Assembly: GCF_000283155.1 (NCBI RefSeq)
Contig: NW_004454163.1
Location: 19,487,648 to 19,551,647, forward strand
Direction of reading: 5' to 3'
From: Ceratotherium simum simum
Taxonomy: Eukaryota; Chordata; Mammalia; Perissodactyla; Rhinocerotidae
Length of the DNA stretch: 64,000 nt
A model generated the notes under the pieces. The model had not been told where the DNA came from. It saw nothing but the letters and a program-made list of their open reading frames with translations, and ran no database searches. The stretch's first letter is position 1; every line of letters begins with the position of its first letter. Position numbers and translations under genes: made by a program. This document shows positions 20,943-32,598 of this stretch, piece by piece.

Positions 20943-21174
20943 GGCTGACTGTCCTGCTCTTTTATGAAGTCCATTCCCCTGGGCCTGGGTGTTTATCTGT
21001 TCCTGAACCTGTGACTGATATGCCGAGATCCTCCGGTTGAGTGCAAATGTCCAAATGAATGGAAAGAAGGCACTGTTCCTGGAGTGTGTGAGAGAAGCCA
21101 TTCCTGGGCAGTGATTGACAATGGTAGTCGGGATCTGAGCAAAGCATCTTAGATGATGCCAGTGACCCGGGATC

Positions 21175-21325
21175 TGCAATCCCAAGTCATGAGTCTCAGC
21201 CCTCATGTCTTAGTTTCCTCTTCTGTAAAAATGGGGAAAATTGTAGGATTAAATATGATAATAGGATGTGAGTCCCCATCATATAATAGCTGTCATATAA
21301 AGGACACCTGATAGATGTCAGTTTT
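21175..21325 (+). mobile_element. MIR SINE, sense
   Basis: tcttagtttcctcttctgta, aaaatggggaaaattgtagg and attaaatatgataatagg match the MIR core; the 3' part is decayed. Confidence 0.65.
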
Positions 21326-21333
21326 CCTGTTTC

Positions 21334-21362
21334 CTTCTTCCTTCCCTCCCTCCTTCCTTCCC
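21334..21362. repeat. (TTCC)n/(CTTC)n pyrimidine tract
   Basis: Short imperfect tetranucleotide run: ccttcttccttccctccctc then cttccttcc. Confidence 0.75.
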
Positions 21363-22334
21363 TACTCTTTCTCAGGGTAGATGATTTTCCTTTGACTCAG
21401 TGCCAAGGTTGAGACAGGTAATCTTCCTTGCTGTGTGGGGCAGATACGTTTTTTGGTCCCTCCTTCCACTTGGGTATAGCCCTCTGGGGGTCCAGCATAA
21501 AATGTCCTATCCGACTACCCACCTTGTGATGGCCTTAGACTTTGTTTCCATAGGCCCCAATTTCATAGCCTTGTCCACCACTGTCCTCAGCTCTCAGCCC
21601 CGATTGTGTGGGTGAGAGTGAGTGCTTCTATTGTATTGCCTCCCTGGCCAGAATGTAACTCATTCGTTTCAGAAATTATTTTTTTCTCCTCTTAAAAGCC
21701 CTACTGTGTGTGGCTCAGACCCAGGATAGTTCATGAGTGGGTAAGATGTCACTGGTAAATTGCAAGGGTTCAGCGCTAGCCACATAGAAACAATGCTTTT
21801 TCTTCTGTGACTTTTTCTTAGGTAGAAAAAAAACCCCAAAAGCAATGAAGCCACTGTCTCTTCTGCCCAGCCATTTAGCCCAGGAGTACTGGTCTAAGCC
21901 TGACTTTCCAAGTCGCTTGGCAGTGGAATGTAGAACAGTTCAGGCAAACAGAAGCTCCAAGGAAAATAAGATAATGGTTTAGTGATCCCGGACTCATCTT
22001 GAGTGAGCCAGCGGGGGATGGTTTCCACATTACCTCTGGCAGATGAGGTTGGTTGCCAACCATGTTAAACAGGAAGGAGAATAGCATTCAACTTTCTATC
22101 ATCAAATATTTCTGATAGTTGATTTTGTGAAAATAAACAACAAAGTGCTAGAAGTCAGCCAATCTAAGGTGGTCACCTGCTGTGGCTGAGTGTGCTAGCA
22201 AGATGCTCAGGCTTTGTGGTGCTTCTCTGGGTGTAGAGCTGGCTTGCCCGTGCCATGTTCTGGGCCCCGAGTCTGTCTTTGGAGGGCTGCCTGTGGCCTT
22301 GAACAAGAGTGTCACCAATTTGCATGGAACCACA
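21363..22334. other. Stretch with no recognised feature
   Basis: No confident repeat or coding signal was found. Confidence 0.45.
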
Positions 22335-22404
22335 CTTCAATCCAGCAATTCCAAACTCAACAGGGTAGGGGAATGTGGCATTAGAATCCCAGGGGAGCTT
22401 GTTG

Positions 22405-22442
<38 letters not shown>

Positions 22443-22555
22443 TTTCCCCACCACATGTGGTCTGACTTGGCAGGACTGCAATGGGGCCCGACAATCTGCA
22501 CGTTCTCTGAGCTCACTGGGTGATTCTGCTGCACAGCCAGGTATGAGAACCATGG
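22335..22555 (+). mobile_element. MER5-type element carrying a (CA)n expansion
   Basis: Left part gaatgtggcattagaatccc and aggggagcttgttgaa; right part ggtgattctgctgcacagcc and ggtatgagaaccatggtcc. A dinucleotide repeat separates the two halves. Confidence 0.65.
22406..22441. repeat. (CA)18 microsatellite
   Basis: 36 bp of uninterrupted AC dinucleotide, long enough to be polymorphic. Open frames across it are artefacts of the repeat. Confidence 0.95.
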
Positions 22556-22805
22556 TCCTAACCCCGCATGGAGTGATTGGAGATGGAGCATTGTCTTCCA
22601 GATTGGCCCCTTTCTGTTCCCTCTCTGACTGTGGTTCTCTGCTGTTTCTTGGATTCAACGCTACACTGTGTGCACATACACAAGTGTGCTCTAGAGTGTG
22701 TGGTTATCAGATACTGTAGGTGTTTGACCCACCTTCCCCGCAATGAAAGACATCATACACATCCCCCCCACCCCCGCCCCAGCTTTGAGAATCGCTGCTT
22801 TTTTG

Positions 22806-23042
22806 TGTGTGTGAGGAAGATCAGCCCTGAGCTAACATCTGACGCCAATCCTCCTCTTTTTTCCGAGGAAGATTGGCCCTGGGCTAACATTCGTGCCTAT
22901 CTTCCTCTACTTTATATGGGATGCTGCCACTGCATGGCCTGAGAAGCAGTGCGTAGGTCTGCACCCGGGATCCGAACCTGCGAACCTCAGGCCACCGCAG
23001 TGGAGCGCACGAACTTAACTGCTGTGCCACCGGGATGGCTCC
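22806..23042 (-). mobile_element. ERE SINE, antisense, short-body type
   Basis: gtgaggaagatcagccctga at the left, cgtaggtctgcacccgggat (B-box region, antisense) and the decayed head ccaccgggatggctcc at the right. Imperfect target duplication tgagaatcgctgctttt (from 22786) and tgaggatcgcgacttttt (from 23043). It lies just beyond a MER5-type element. Confidence 0.92.
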
Positions 23043-24200
23043 TGAGGATCGCGACTTTTTAAATTTTCATGTGTCTGGCTAGAGTGGGAGAGGAAGTTCC
23101 CCTGCGCACACACCCGGGCATTCAGCCTCTGTTCCTTTACTGCCTGCTCTTCCTCCCACGGTCCTGGGGGACCTTAGGGAGCAGAAGGAGGAAATATACC
23201 CTGGCAGTGGGGCTTTCTCCGACCTGGACACCACCCCGTGGACTAACGGTTTTGACGTCAGTAGATGCCCGTAAAATTCCTCTTGAAAGAAAGGGGCTGA
23301 GTTAGCAAAGAGATATGCCGACAAGTGCCAGATCATGGCAACTGCCTTCTCCTTCAGGTCTGCTCCTTTTCCTAGGAAAGGCATGGGTACAAAAGAAATA
23401 GGATTGGCAAACTCTGCTCACTACCATTGATGACAGGGCTGCAGTCACTGGGCAGGCATGAGTCTCTGAGCCAGAGTGTGCTGTGCATGGGCTGGCCCCA
23501 GAGGAGGGCACAGTTGGGAAATGACACATGGGCCTTTCTGCCCCTTGGGGAGCCCCAGAACGACTCCTTGTCTCTCTTTCCTCAGATGCCCGGGCTTGCC
23601 CTGCCGCATCTGGTCCGCTCGCCTGCAGGTCAGGGGCTGCTGCTCCCCCTTCCCTTCCTGTTCTCCTCTCCGAGCCCGCCCTCTGCCCCAGAAGACAAGC
23701 ACATAGCCTCTCTTTGTCAGAGGGTCTTGCTGCCCTCACACAGCGAAGGACAGAGGAGCACGACGGCACAAGGGGAGTTTCAGAGATTACGGGGCTCACA
23801 TAGGCTGCTCCACGGCCCCTGGCTCCTGACATCCCTCTGAAATGGTGGGTGGAAGGCCTGTGGACAGAGCTCATCAGTGGTCCCCTGCCCCAGCCCTGGG
23901 CCCGCTGTGTACAAAGATGTAGCAGCTCACACTTCACTTGTCTTCCCAGATCCTCTTTCTTGCGTGGTCTTCCATCCTGCTGGCTTTTTGAGCCTTTCTC
24001 TCTTTTTCCCCTTTCTATTAACAGTGCATGTGTGGGGGCTGCCTTCCATTCTGATGTGACCGGTCCCAAGATGTTGCCTCTCAGATGAACCCCCTGAGCT
24101 AACTACCTATCCTCCACCCCACCCCTAATCTTGACCCTTGTCCTGGCCCCATTTTTTGGCTCTTGCTAACCTGGCTGGGGGAGCAGACATGGACAGATGG
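23043..24200. other. GC-rich DNA with the window's longest open frame, no gene recognised
   Basis: A 255-codon open frame runs on the minus strand (24069 to 23302), with overlapping open frames of 137, 91 and 76 codons on the plus strand. The predicted product is rich in Arg, Ser, Gly and Ala, and I see no domain, signal peptide or membrane segment. Such frames arise easily in GC-rich DNA because stops are rare. No promoter or splice structure was found. Confidence 0.4.
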
Positions 24201-24218
24201 AGTCTGGCTGGTGAGGAG

Positions 24219-24233
24219 GCAGTAGGGGGCGCT
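24219..24233 (+). promoter_or_regulatory. CTCF-like binding motif
   Basis: gcagtagggggcgct matches the CTCF core consensus CCASYAGRKGGCRSY at 14 of 15 positions by eye (first C is G). It lies in repeat-free DNA. Orientation is + by the usual convention. Occupancy cannot be judged from sequence. Confidence 0.45.
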
Positions 24234-24689
24234 CTTCCATGCCTCCCTTGGACACCCAGCCTCCTCCCTGCCTCCCCTCGACAACTCTACTTTCTGTGTC
24301 CTTCACATGCTCTCTGTTGAGGACAGCGTGGCCTAGGTTCCTCTTGTGCCCTGTTGCTTTTAGGCCTTTCATACATGGACACGACTGTGCTCATTGACGG
24401 GAAACCAAAGCCTCATGTGGGCGCATTCTGCCGTCCCAATTAGATCAAAGAGGACGGGAAAAATGCTCCCAGCACTCACTAGTGCCTTGAACGCTGGTGG
24501 AAGTCCAGCTGTTCTGGCTAACTGACTCCTCCTGGTGAAACATTCCTGGTTTCCCTGTGCTCTGGGAGGCATTGGAAGTGAAGTTTCCACCAGCGGTTTT
24601 GTCTCGAAGAAAGCGAGTAGAAGGAAGAGCTCTCTTGTTGGGGAGAATTCTGGGTCTATAAAGAAAATATTGCTCTAAGCAAAACAATC

Positions 24690-25085
24690 CATTTACTCAT
24701 TCATTTATCCTTTCATTCATTCATTTCCAGGAGACCTACTAAGTACCAATTCTAGGTAATACACAGTCCCTGGAAGCCTACCATCTTGTTGGAAAGATAA
24801 GACTTGAAACAATTAGACAACAAGGCAAATCAGCATGGGACTAAATCCGTGATTTGAATCATGGACTGAGGAGGTAGAGAAGAAGGATGGTAGGGCTGCA
24901 GGGGAGTGTAGGCGCCTTATGGTGGGGAGTGGTTTCCCAGGCCCTGGGAGGAAGAGCAGAACTTAGGCATGTAGAAGAGAAAGTGGAAGAACTTCCGGGC
25001 AGAAGGAATGAGCAAAAACTTGGTGTTTTGCAGCAAGCAGAGGGTGTTCTGGGGCCGTGGAGGGAGCTGGAGAAAATGAATATTG
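24690..25085 (-). mobile_element. L2 LINE 3' region, antisense
   Basis: Begins with the L2 terminal repeats in reverse (cattcatttatcctttcatt), then gagacctactaagtaccaat, gaatgagcaaaaacttgg and other phrases complementary to L2 3' sequence in order. Confidence 0.7.
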
Positions 25086-26101
25086 GCTCTATGCTGCCTC
25101 CACGGACGTAGCAGGCATATTGGCCCACACTAGCCATTCCAGACCTTGTCTGGGAATCGCTTTGGTAACCAAGAATGTGTAAGAGTGGCTTGCTGGGGCC
25201 GCACTCACCTCTTCACAGGCCCTACAAACAGGCCCAGCCGGGGCCGGAGGCCTCATCCAGACCACTCTTGTCTCACTCCAGGCTCAGAGGTAGCAAGAAA
25301 GGCTGGAAAGGCAAAGCTGTTTAATTTCAAGGCTTTCCGAGCTAGCCAGGTGGAAGGCAGCCAGGGAGGCAGCAGCTGGTGACAGTCTGCCTGACTGCCT
25401 TAGATAGCAGGCAGCTACTTAAGGAAACAATTGGGCAGAAAGGGGGGTGTCAGGTCAGGGAACACGGGCCAGTGGAATTCTGAAGAAGGTCAAAGTCCAA
25501 TCTGGTACAGCACTTTACTCCCAATTTAAATCTCTTCTTTCCTCCCAGGCGGCCACTACCCTGCAGAAGAGGCCAGGGCTGCCACAGGAGAAATTTGCAG
25601 TTAAAGACTCCAAGTGCCTGGCACCCTGGCAGTGCTGCAGTCTGGCCTGCCCATTCATCTCAGCGCCCAGAAGTCACACTCGGAATATGCTCCTATTTTG
25701 CTCATATCTGGATGCCTGTTTGCTTGGGGGGAAAATAACCCCCAAACTTTTCTTACTTCTTCCGATCTGGGGGAGGATCCCGGAGTGTGCAGAGTGGGAG
25801 ATGGTGGGGTCTGGAAGGTGGTGATCATATGTTTTTCTTAACTGGGGCTGGAAAAAAGTCCTAAGGGAATGGCTGTCAATGGGTAGCGGGAATATTAAAG
25901 TGCCAAACTGGAATATGGGAGGGCACTGACGTGTAATGTGGACAATAGAGTGAGGCAAGAATCTGGGATATGATGAACATTTAGCGGGAGGATTCTACAG
26001 AAATGGTGGATTAACGTGTTCAGGGCACATGATTCAGTTTGAAAAAAGGCTTCCCTTCATGCCTTTCTCGTTGGGACAGTTGTTTCTCAATCTTTGACTT
26101 C
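25086..26101. other. 1 kb with no recognised feature
   Basis: Includes open frames of 94 and 125 codons on opposite strands without protein-like features. A weak MER5-like end may flank the ERE near 26085. Confidence 0.45.
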
Positions 26102-26115
26102 ACTTCAGGGAATAC

Positions 26116-26427
26116 TTTTTTTTTTTTGTGAGGAAGGTCAGCCCTGAGCTAACATCCGTGCCAATCCTCCTCTTTTTGCTGAGGGAGACCGGCCCTGAGC
26201 CAACATCTATTGCCAATCCTCCTCCTGTGTTTTTTTTTTCCCCCTTTTCTCCCCAAAACCACAGTAGATAGTTGTAGTCATAGTTTCACATCCTTCTAGT
26301 TGCTGTATGTGGGACGCGGCCTCAGCATGGCCGGAGAAGCAGTGCGTCGGTGCACGCCTGGGATCCGAAACCTTGCTGCCAGTAGCAGAGCGCGCGCACT
26401 TAACCTCTAAGCCACTGGGCTGGCCCA
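26116..26427 (-). mobile_element. ERE SINE, antisense, long type
   Basis: Full-length long-type ERE: T-rich tail end, two tail modules, T-rich stretch corresponding to the internal A tract, ccacagtagatagttgtagt, then the antisense B and A boxes and head ending gccactgggctggccc. Target duplication acttcagggaatact (26102-26116) and acttcagggaatatt (26428-26442); its last base is shared with the tail. Confidence 0.95.
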
Positions 26428-26442
26428 ACTTCAGGGAATATT

Positions 26443-27544
26443 AATGCTGGAGATTACTGAATGCCCTGGAGATTCTGATGTAGCAAATCCACAACTTCTC
26501 TCCTTCCCCCGTCAATCCCACCACCTCTACCACCATTACCACCACCCCAAGGGAAGAGATGGAAAAGCTCCTTCCCACTTCCATTTACTACACCTGCCTT
26601 GGATTGGTGTTCTTGGGACCCCTGTACCATTAAATCAGCACACATTGATTGGGTACCTAAGGGTTGGTGAAAACTTGGCCACACGGTGTAAAGTCTAGGC
26701 CGCTCTGGTGTTTGATTTCAGCAGGTGAAATGTACGGAATTGTCATGTACAGAACTTTCTGTGAGAAGAGGGAGCATCTGGTGCAATGTGTTTGTGCCAT
26801 GAGGGTTCATGAGGACAACGACCTTCTCACAAGGAGATTTGCTTGTTGGCACCTTCAAAGGCAAAGCCTGTCACAATCCTTTGGCTGCCTGTTGGGCTGG
26901 GACATTAGGGATGGGTTACCCAACACCGTGTGCCCAGGAGCCCCACATGTACACACACACAACCCTGCCTGGGGCACCTGAAGACACATTCTGTGTAGCC
27001 TGCAGCTAAGTTGATGGTCAACGAGGCCCGGCTGGCCCTGACTCCATCTGAGCCCGCTGGAGACTCAGGGAACACGCTTAGATTTTGCAGTGGGCCTCAC
27101 GGATTCCTCCACTCCCTTTTCAGCTGGCAATGGGGAGCAGAGGTTGATGCTACAGGGACTCGCTGTTGTCTTTTTTAGTCTGACTGGCAGGAACAAGGAA
27201 TGCTGGAGATCAGCCATTCAGGAACGCACAGGCCCCTACAGGTCTCTGGGCCATGCTGGGGAGGGCTAATTGGGCTCCCTCAGGCTCTGGTGAGTGACCA
27301 GAGATGGCAGGAGCTCTGGAAGAGCCGTTACTCAGAGGTGGGCACTAGATGAGTGGGCTACAAATTACCTTTGCTGGGACGCATTCCCCAGATTAAAAAC
27401 CCGGCCCTACTCAGCCCCATTTGCCACTCACTTTGGAAGTCAGGAGCTTTTGTGGGTCACATTTAGGGCCCCACTGCAGGTCAGGAATTCTCAGTAGCTC
27501 CAGGTTCCCACAACCTGAAGCCCAAAGGTCTTTGGGTGCCGTCT
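26443..27544. other. 1.1 kb with no recognised feature
   Basis: No repeat family or exon recognised. Contains a short acacacacac patch near 26951. Confidence 0.45.
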
Positions 27545-27910
27545 AGGACACTTTATTGTCGGCTTCCAACTGTCCTGTTCAGGCTCATCTGCTCTTTGCT
27601 TTCACTCAACTCTTCTTCTCAGACCAGCCTACTTTCTGCCCACCTCATCCCCAACTCACCTGGGCTGTTCCACAGGCCATGGGTCTCATATGCTAATTGC
27701 ACCACAGGTGTGGAACACCTGCTTCCTCCTTAGATACCTATCAAATTCTACCAGCTCATCTAGCTCCAGTTCTGGGAGACCTCTCTCAACTGGAAGTGAT
27801 TTCTCTGCATCTTTCAAGGACGGCACTTTGTATTATTCATCTCCATGTCCCCAGAGCTTAGCCTGGTATGAAGAAGAAGCTCAATAAGACTTGGTTGAAT
27901 AAACTAATGC
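27545..27910 (+). mobile_element. L2 LINE 3' region, sense
   Basis: aaattctaccagctcatcta, gcatctttcaaggacggcac, tgtattattcatctccatgt, ccccagagcttagcctggta and gaagctcaataagacttggt reproduce the final third of L2 in order. Confidence 0.65.
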
Positions 27911-28406
27911 ACATTGATGATCATTAATTTGGCACTCTGCCTTGAGTGTGTTTTTTCACGTACATACATTATCTCTTTAACTAACTTAGGAGCTCACAGA
28001 AGGCACAGATTCTGCATTTCACTTCTCTCTACACATCACAGCACAAGCCCAGAACCTTGTATGGGGAGATGTTCAGGGACAGATTTGTTTTGATAATGAA
28101 GAAGAGAGACAGTAAAAGTGGGTTCCTTTCTGTTCCCTAATTTGGACCCTATGTTCCAGCCAAGCCCATTTCTTCTCTGTCCCTGCCACCCACTCCTTGC
28201 TTACCTGGGCTGTCACATGTTTGCTTATTCTGTTCTCTGGCTCCTCTATTTGTCCCCCCAAGCACCTATTGTTCTCAAGGTGAGATTGAACCCCCCCTCA
28301 TCCACAATACCCGCCTCTAGATCTCCTGTAACTGAGAAGACTATCAGTTTACCAACTCAAGTATGAAAGCAACAGCATGGTTGTTTATTTTCTAAAAAAC
28401 AGCTAG
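27911..28406. other. Probably further decayed L2-like sequence
   Basis: Pyrimidine-rich phrases (cctgccacccactccttgct, attctgttctctggctcctc) suggest another worn L2 segment in the same orientation, but no clear consensus landmark is present. Confidence 0.3.
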
Positions 28407-28943
<537 letters not shown>

Positions 28944-29504
28944 GCTTAATGTTGATTTCAAATCCCCATCCTACTGGGTTGTCAGGAAATTCAACCCAAA
29001 TCTTCCTTTTGTCACTACCTGATCCCCCACTGTGTTAGGTAAATGCTCCAGGCCACTGTTGCCATGGGCCACTGGTCCATACTGATCACACTGGAGATGC
29101 CGCTACCCAGCAGATGTGGTCTCTCCAGGTCTACTGCTCCGCATCTTCTGGATCACCTTTGGGTCATGGGCTTCTGTGGTGCGCCCAGAGCCCAGGATAT
29201 CCCATACCACAATTCCTTCTGAGGGTCTTTCAGTTTGGGGTATTTCAGGAAACAGGTTGCAAATTCCTATTGATCTTGGTACCCATAGACTCCAACCCCG
29301 CCTCCGATTTCAGTCTAGGAAAACTCTCTTTCCTCATATCCTGTTCTCCTCAATTGAGCTTTGACCTGGGGAAGCCGGGAAGCCCTTGCAAAATTCTCCC
29401 TGGCAAGGAAACTGGAGTCCACTACTTGCAGGAGCTGAGGAAGGCAAAGACAAAGAAAGAGGGAAGCATGGTCATTGTTATTTCAAAAAATTACTTTGCC
29501 TGAT
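28944..29504. other. Stretch with no recognised feature
   Basis: A 129-codon open frame (29114-29503, +) has no family resemblance and ends at an ordinary stop. Not called. Confidence 0.4.
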
Positions 29505-29700
29505 CTCCCTTCTCTTAGCCCCATTTATATCATATTACCCTCTTTCAGTGTTCCTTCACTTTTAAAATGCAATACTCTTGTCTCTCTGATGAAATCGTAA
29601 ACTGTGAGGTCATTTCCTGGTCCACAATATATATTCCCTCATATTTCTTCCTTAGCAACTTGTACAGAGCTAAGCATGCAGTAAGTAAGCGTTAGGGCTT
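29505..29700 (+). mobile_element. L2 LINE 3' region, sense
   Basis: gatgaaatcgtaaactgtga, ccacaatatatattccctca and acagagctaagcatgcagta with agtaagcgttagggctt correspond to the worn L2 3' end. Confidence 0.55.
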
Positions 29701-30160
29701 GCTGACTGGTTCTTTTGTTTCCAGAGTTCACTGGAGAATGACTTTGGCTCTGCTCTTCTTCTCTGAAACCTGAGAAAAGCCAGTCTCTTACCTGGGTGGC
29801 CCTTGATGCTTCCTGTCCCCAAAAACACATTGGTTCTACTCACACCACCTGCTTCTACTCCCCAAGCCCTTCCTGCTGTGTGGTCCCCTCCCACAGCCCC
29901 CACAATGCTCGCCTTGGTCTGGAGCTGGGAAAGGCAGCCCACAGCAAAGGGACAAGCTCCCTTCTTCATCCTGGCTGGATCTGACTAGAAGAAAGCGATG
30001 CCATTCCTAGTCTCTTGTGTGAGAAGGAGGCTGTGGGATCTTGGGAGACAGTTTTGAAATTCCCTATCTCTTCCTCCGCTGGTGGGACTGACACGTCGAT
30101 AAGGACTCCCAGCTGCAAGGAGGTGAAGTCACAATCAGTCTTGGGCTAGTTCCAGGCATT

Positions 30161-30302
30161 CCTCCTTCCTTCTTCCTTTGAGCCCTCCCAATCCCTCCCT
30201 CCCTCCCTCTTTTCCTTTCTTCCTTCCTTCCTTCCTCCCTCCTTCTTTCCTTCCTTCCCTCCTTCTCTTTCTGTCTCTGTCTCTTTTTCTTTCTTTCTTT
30301 CT
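30161..30302. repeat. Pyrimidine-rich microsatellite, (TTCC)n and (TTTC)n
   Basis: Imperfect runs of CTTC/TTCC/CCTC changing into TTTC before the ERE. Likely expanded partly beside the ERE insertion site, which falls in tctttctttct. Confidence 0.9.
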
Positions 30303-30599
30303 TTTTTTTTTATTTTGTGAGGAAGATCAGCCCTGAGCTAACATACACGCTAATCCTCCTCTTTTTGCTGAGGAAGACCGGCTCTGAGCTAACACCTATT
30401 GCCAATCCTCCTCCTTTTTTTTTTCCCCCAAATCCCCAGTAGATAGTTGTATGTCATAGTTGCACATCCTTCTAGATGCTGTATGTTGGATGCGGCCTCA
30501 GCATGGCCAGAGAAGCGGTGCGTCGGTGCGCACCTGGGATCCGAACCCGGGCTGCCAGCAGCGGAGCGCGCAGTTAACCACTAAGCCACGGGGCTGGCC
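30303..30599 (-). mobile_element. ERE SINE, antisense, long type
   Basis: Two tail modules at the left (tgaggaagatcagccctgag and tgaggaagaccggctctgag), internal T-rich stretch, ccccagtagatagttgtatg, antisense B box gggatccgaacccgggc, and the head ending ccacggggctggccc. Target duplication tctttctttct on both sides, ambiguous because the host is itself a TTTC repeat. Confidence 0.95.
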
Positions 30600-30654
30600 C
30601 TCTTTCTTTCTAACTCACCTTGATTTTCCTCACTTCTAACCTATTCCAGCTTAG

Positions 30655-31045
30655 GTAATCAACGTTAACAGACTAGTGTCTATCCTTCCATGACTTTCTT
30701 TATGTACATAGAATCATACAAACTCATCTATAGGTTAATGTGTGGTTGTTATTTCTTTAAAATAGGACCATTCTACATATATTTTTCTGCATCATGTTAT
30801 TATTACTTAACAATATAGTATGGAAATCCCTCCAAGTTAACTGGTATAAATATAATGCATTTTTTAAATGGCTAAATATCATTCTTTGAAGTGGCTATAC
30901 CACCATTTATTCAACAGATTTCTATTGATGGGCCATCAGATTGATTTCTGTTTTGTGCAATATAAACAATGCTTCTGTATTGGTGTTTTTTAATTCTATG
31001 GAACAGATTTCCAGACATGGGATTTCTGAGTTGAAGGAAAGGTGT
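30655..31045 (-). mobile_element. L1-related (L1M/HAL1-like) fragment, antisense
   Basis: Reverse-complement text such as catgactttctttatgtaca, ccaccatttattcaacagat and aacaatgcttctgtattggt is typical of old L1-related 3' regions. The junction with the next L1 is not sharp. Confidence 0.6.
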
Positions 31046-31854
31046 AAAGGTGTGAGTTAGATACAGTATAATTCACCCATCTTGGTGCAGAGTTCTGCAA
31101 GTTTGGACAAATGCATACACCACAGTCAAGATAAACAGCAGTTCCATGACCCCCAAAATTCCCTCATGGTTTTTCGTAGGCAGCTCTCCCCCAACTCCCA
31201 CATTTTCAACCACTGATCTCTTTTCTGTTTCTCTAGTTTTGTGTTTTCTAGATTGTCATATAAGTGGAATCCCCAGTGTAGACTTTTGAGTCTGGCTTCT
31301 TTCACTTAGCATAACAGTTTTTCAGATCCAGCCATGTTGTTGTGAATATCAGTGGTTTGTTCCTTTTCTTTCTGAGTAGTATTCCATTATGTGGAATTAT
31401 TTATCCTTTCCCCAATTGAGAAGCATTTGAGTTGTTTCCATTTTTTGGCCATTATGAATGAAGATACTACAAACATTCATGTGGAGGTATTTATGTAGAC
31501 ATATGTTTTCATTTCTCTTGGTTAAATTTCTAGAAGTAGGATTGCTGGGTTGTGTGGTAAGTATATATTTAACTTTCTAAGAAACTGCCAAGCTGTTTCC
31601 TATGGTTGTACTATTTTGAATTCCCACTATCAGTATATGAGCGTTCCAGTTGCTCTGCATCCCTGCTACCACTTGGTATTGTCAGCTATTTTGATTTTAA
31701 CCATTCTAATAAGTGTGTAAGGTATCTCATTGTAGATTCAATTTGCATTTCCCTGATGACAAGTAGTATTGAACATCTTTTTGTGTGCTTATTTACACAT
31801 ACATTTCTTCTTTGCCAAAGAGTCTGTTCAAATCTTTCACTCCCCACCTTTTTA
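31046..31854 (-). mobile_element. L1 LINE, antisense (segment 1 of 3)
   Basis: Antisense L1 3' UTR and ORF2 end: ggacaaatgcatacaccaca, gcttctttcacttagcataa, gtagtattccattatgtgga, ctattttgattttaaccatt and atttgcatttccctgatgac. Interrupted twice by ERE copies and continuing to about 32850. No intact frame. Confidence 0.9.
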
Positions 31855-32058
31855 TAATTTTATTTATTTATTTATTTTTTCCCCCAAAGCCCCAGCAGAT
31901 AGTTGTACGTCATAGCTGCACATGCCTCCAGCTGCTGTACGTGGGACGCGGCCTCAGCGTGGCCGGAGAAGCGGTGCGTCAGTGCACGCCCGGGATCTGA
32001 ACCTGGGCCGCCAGCAGCGGAGCGCGCGCACCCAGCAACTAAGCCACGGCGCTGGCCC
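31855..32058 (-). mobile_element. ERE SINE, antisense, ending at its internal A-rich tract
   Basis: Head and body are complete (right end ccacggcgctggccc; ccccagcagatagttgtacg), but both tail modules are absent. On the element strand it ends just after the internal gctttgggggaaaaaa tract, followed by an AAAT-type tail. Target duplication tccccaccttttta occurs at 31841-31854 and 32059-32072, so the short form is how it inserted, not a later deletion. Confidence 0.93.
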
Positions 32059-32072
32059 TCCCCACCTTTTTA

Positions 32073-32400
32073 AAAATTCAACTGTTTGCTTTCTTATTAT
32101 TGAGCTTTGGGAGCTCTTTATATAATCTGGTTTAAATCCTTTATGTATTTTGCAAATATTTTCTCCAAGTCAGTGGTCTGTCTTTTCATTCTTTTAAGAG
32201 TGTTTTTTGAAGAATAGGAGTTTTAAATATTGTGAAGTCTAATTTATCATTTTTTTTCTTTTATAGGTCATGATTTTGTATAATATTGAAGAAATCTTTG
32301 CCTAATCCAAAGACACAAAGATTTTCTCCTATGTTTTCTTCTATGTTTTATAATTTTAGCTTATAGTTTTAGGTTTTGCATTTAGGTCTATGATTCACTT
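32073..32400 (-). mobile_element. L1 LINE, antisense (segment 2 of 3)
   Basis: Continues the L1: gagctttgggagctctttat, gtggtctgtcttttcattct, gatttatc-like run, tttgcctaatccaaagacac and gcatttaggtctatgattca. Confidence 0.9.
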
Positions 32401-32598
32401 TTGTTGCTGTTGTTGTTGAGGAAGATTAGCCCTGAGCTAATATCTGTGCCCATTTTCCTCTATTTTGTATGTGGGACGCCGCCACAGCATGGCTTGATGA
32501 GCGGTGTGTAGGTCTGCGCTTGGGATTCAAATCTGTGAACCCCAGGCTGCCAAAGTGGAGCATGTGAACTTAACCACTACACCACCTGGCCAGCCCCG
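32401..32598 (-). mobile_element. ERE SINE, antisense, short-body type
   Basis: Left end ttgttgaggaagattagccc, then tatgtgggacgccgccacag, antisense B box region gcgcttgggattcaaat and head ending cacctggccagcccc. Target duplication tgattcactt (32391-32400 and 32599-32608) inside the L1. Confidence 0.95.

Noticed and set aside
22173..22658. 161-codon minus frame and matching plus frames
   Set aside because: They read through the (CA)18 repeat as Val-Cys or Thr-His runs, a pure repeat artefact.
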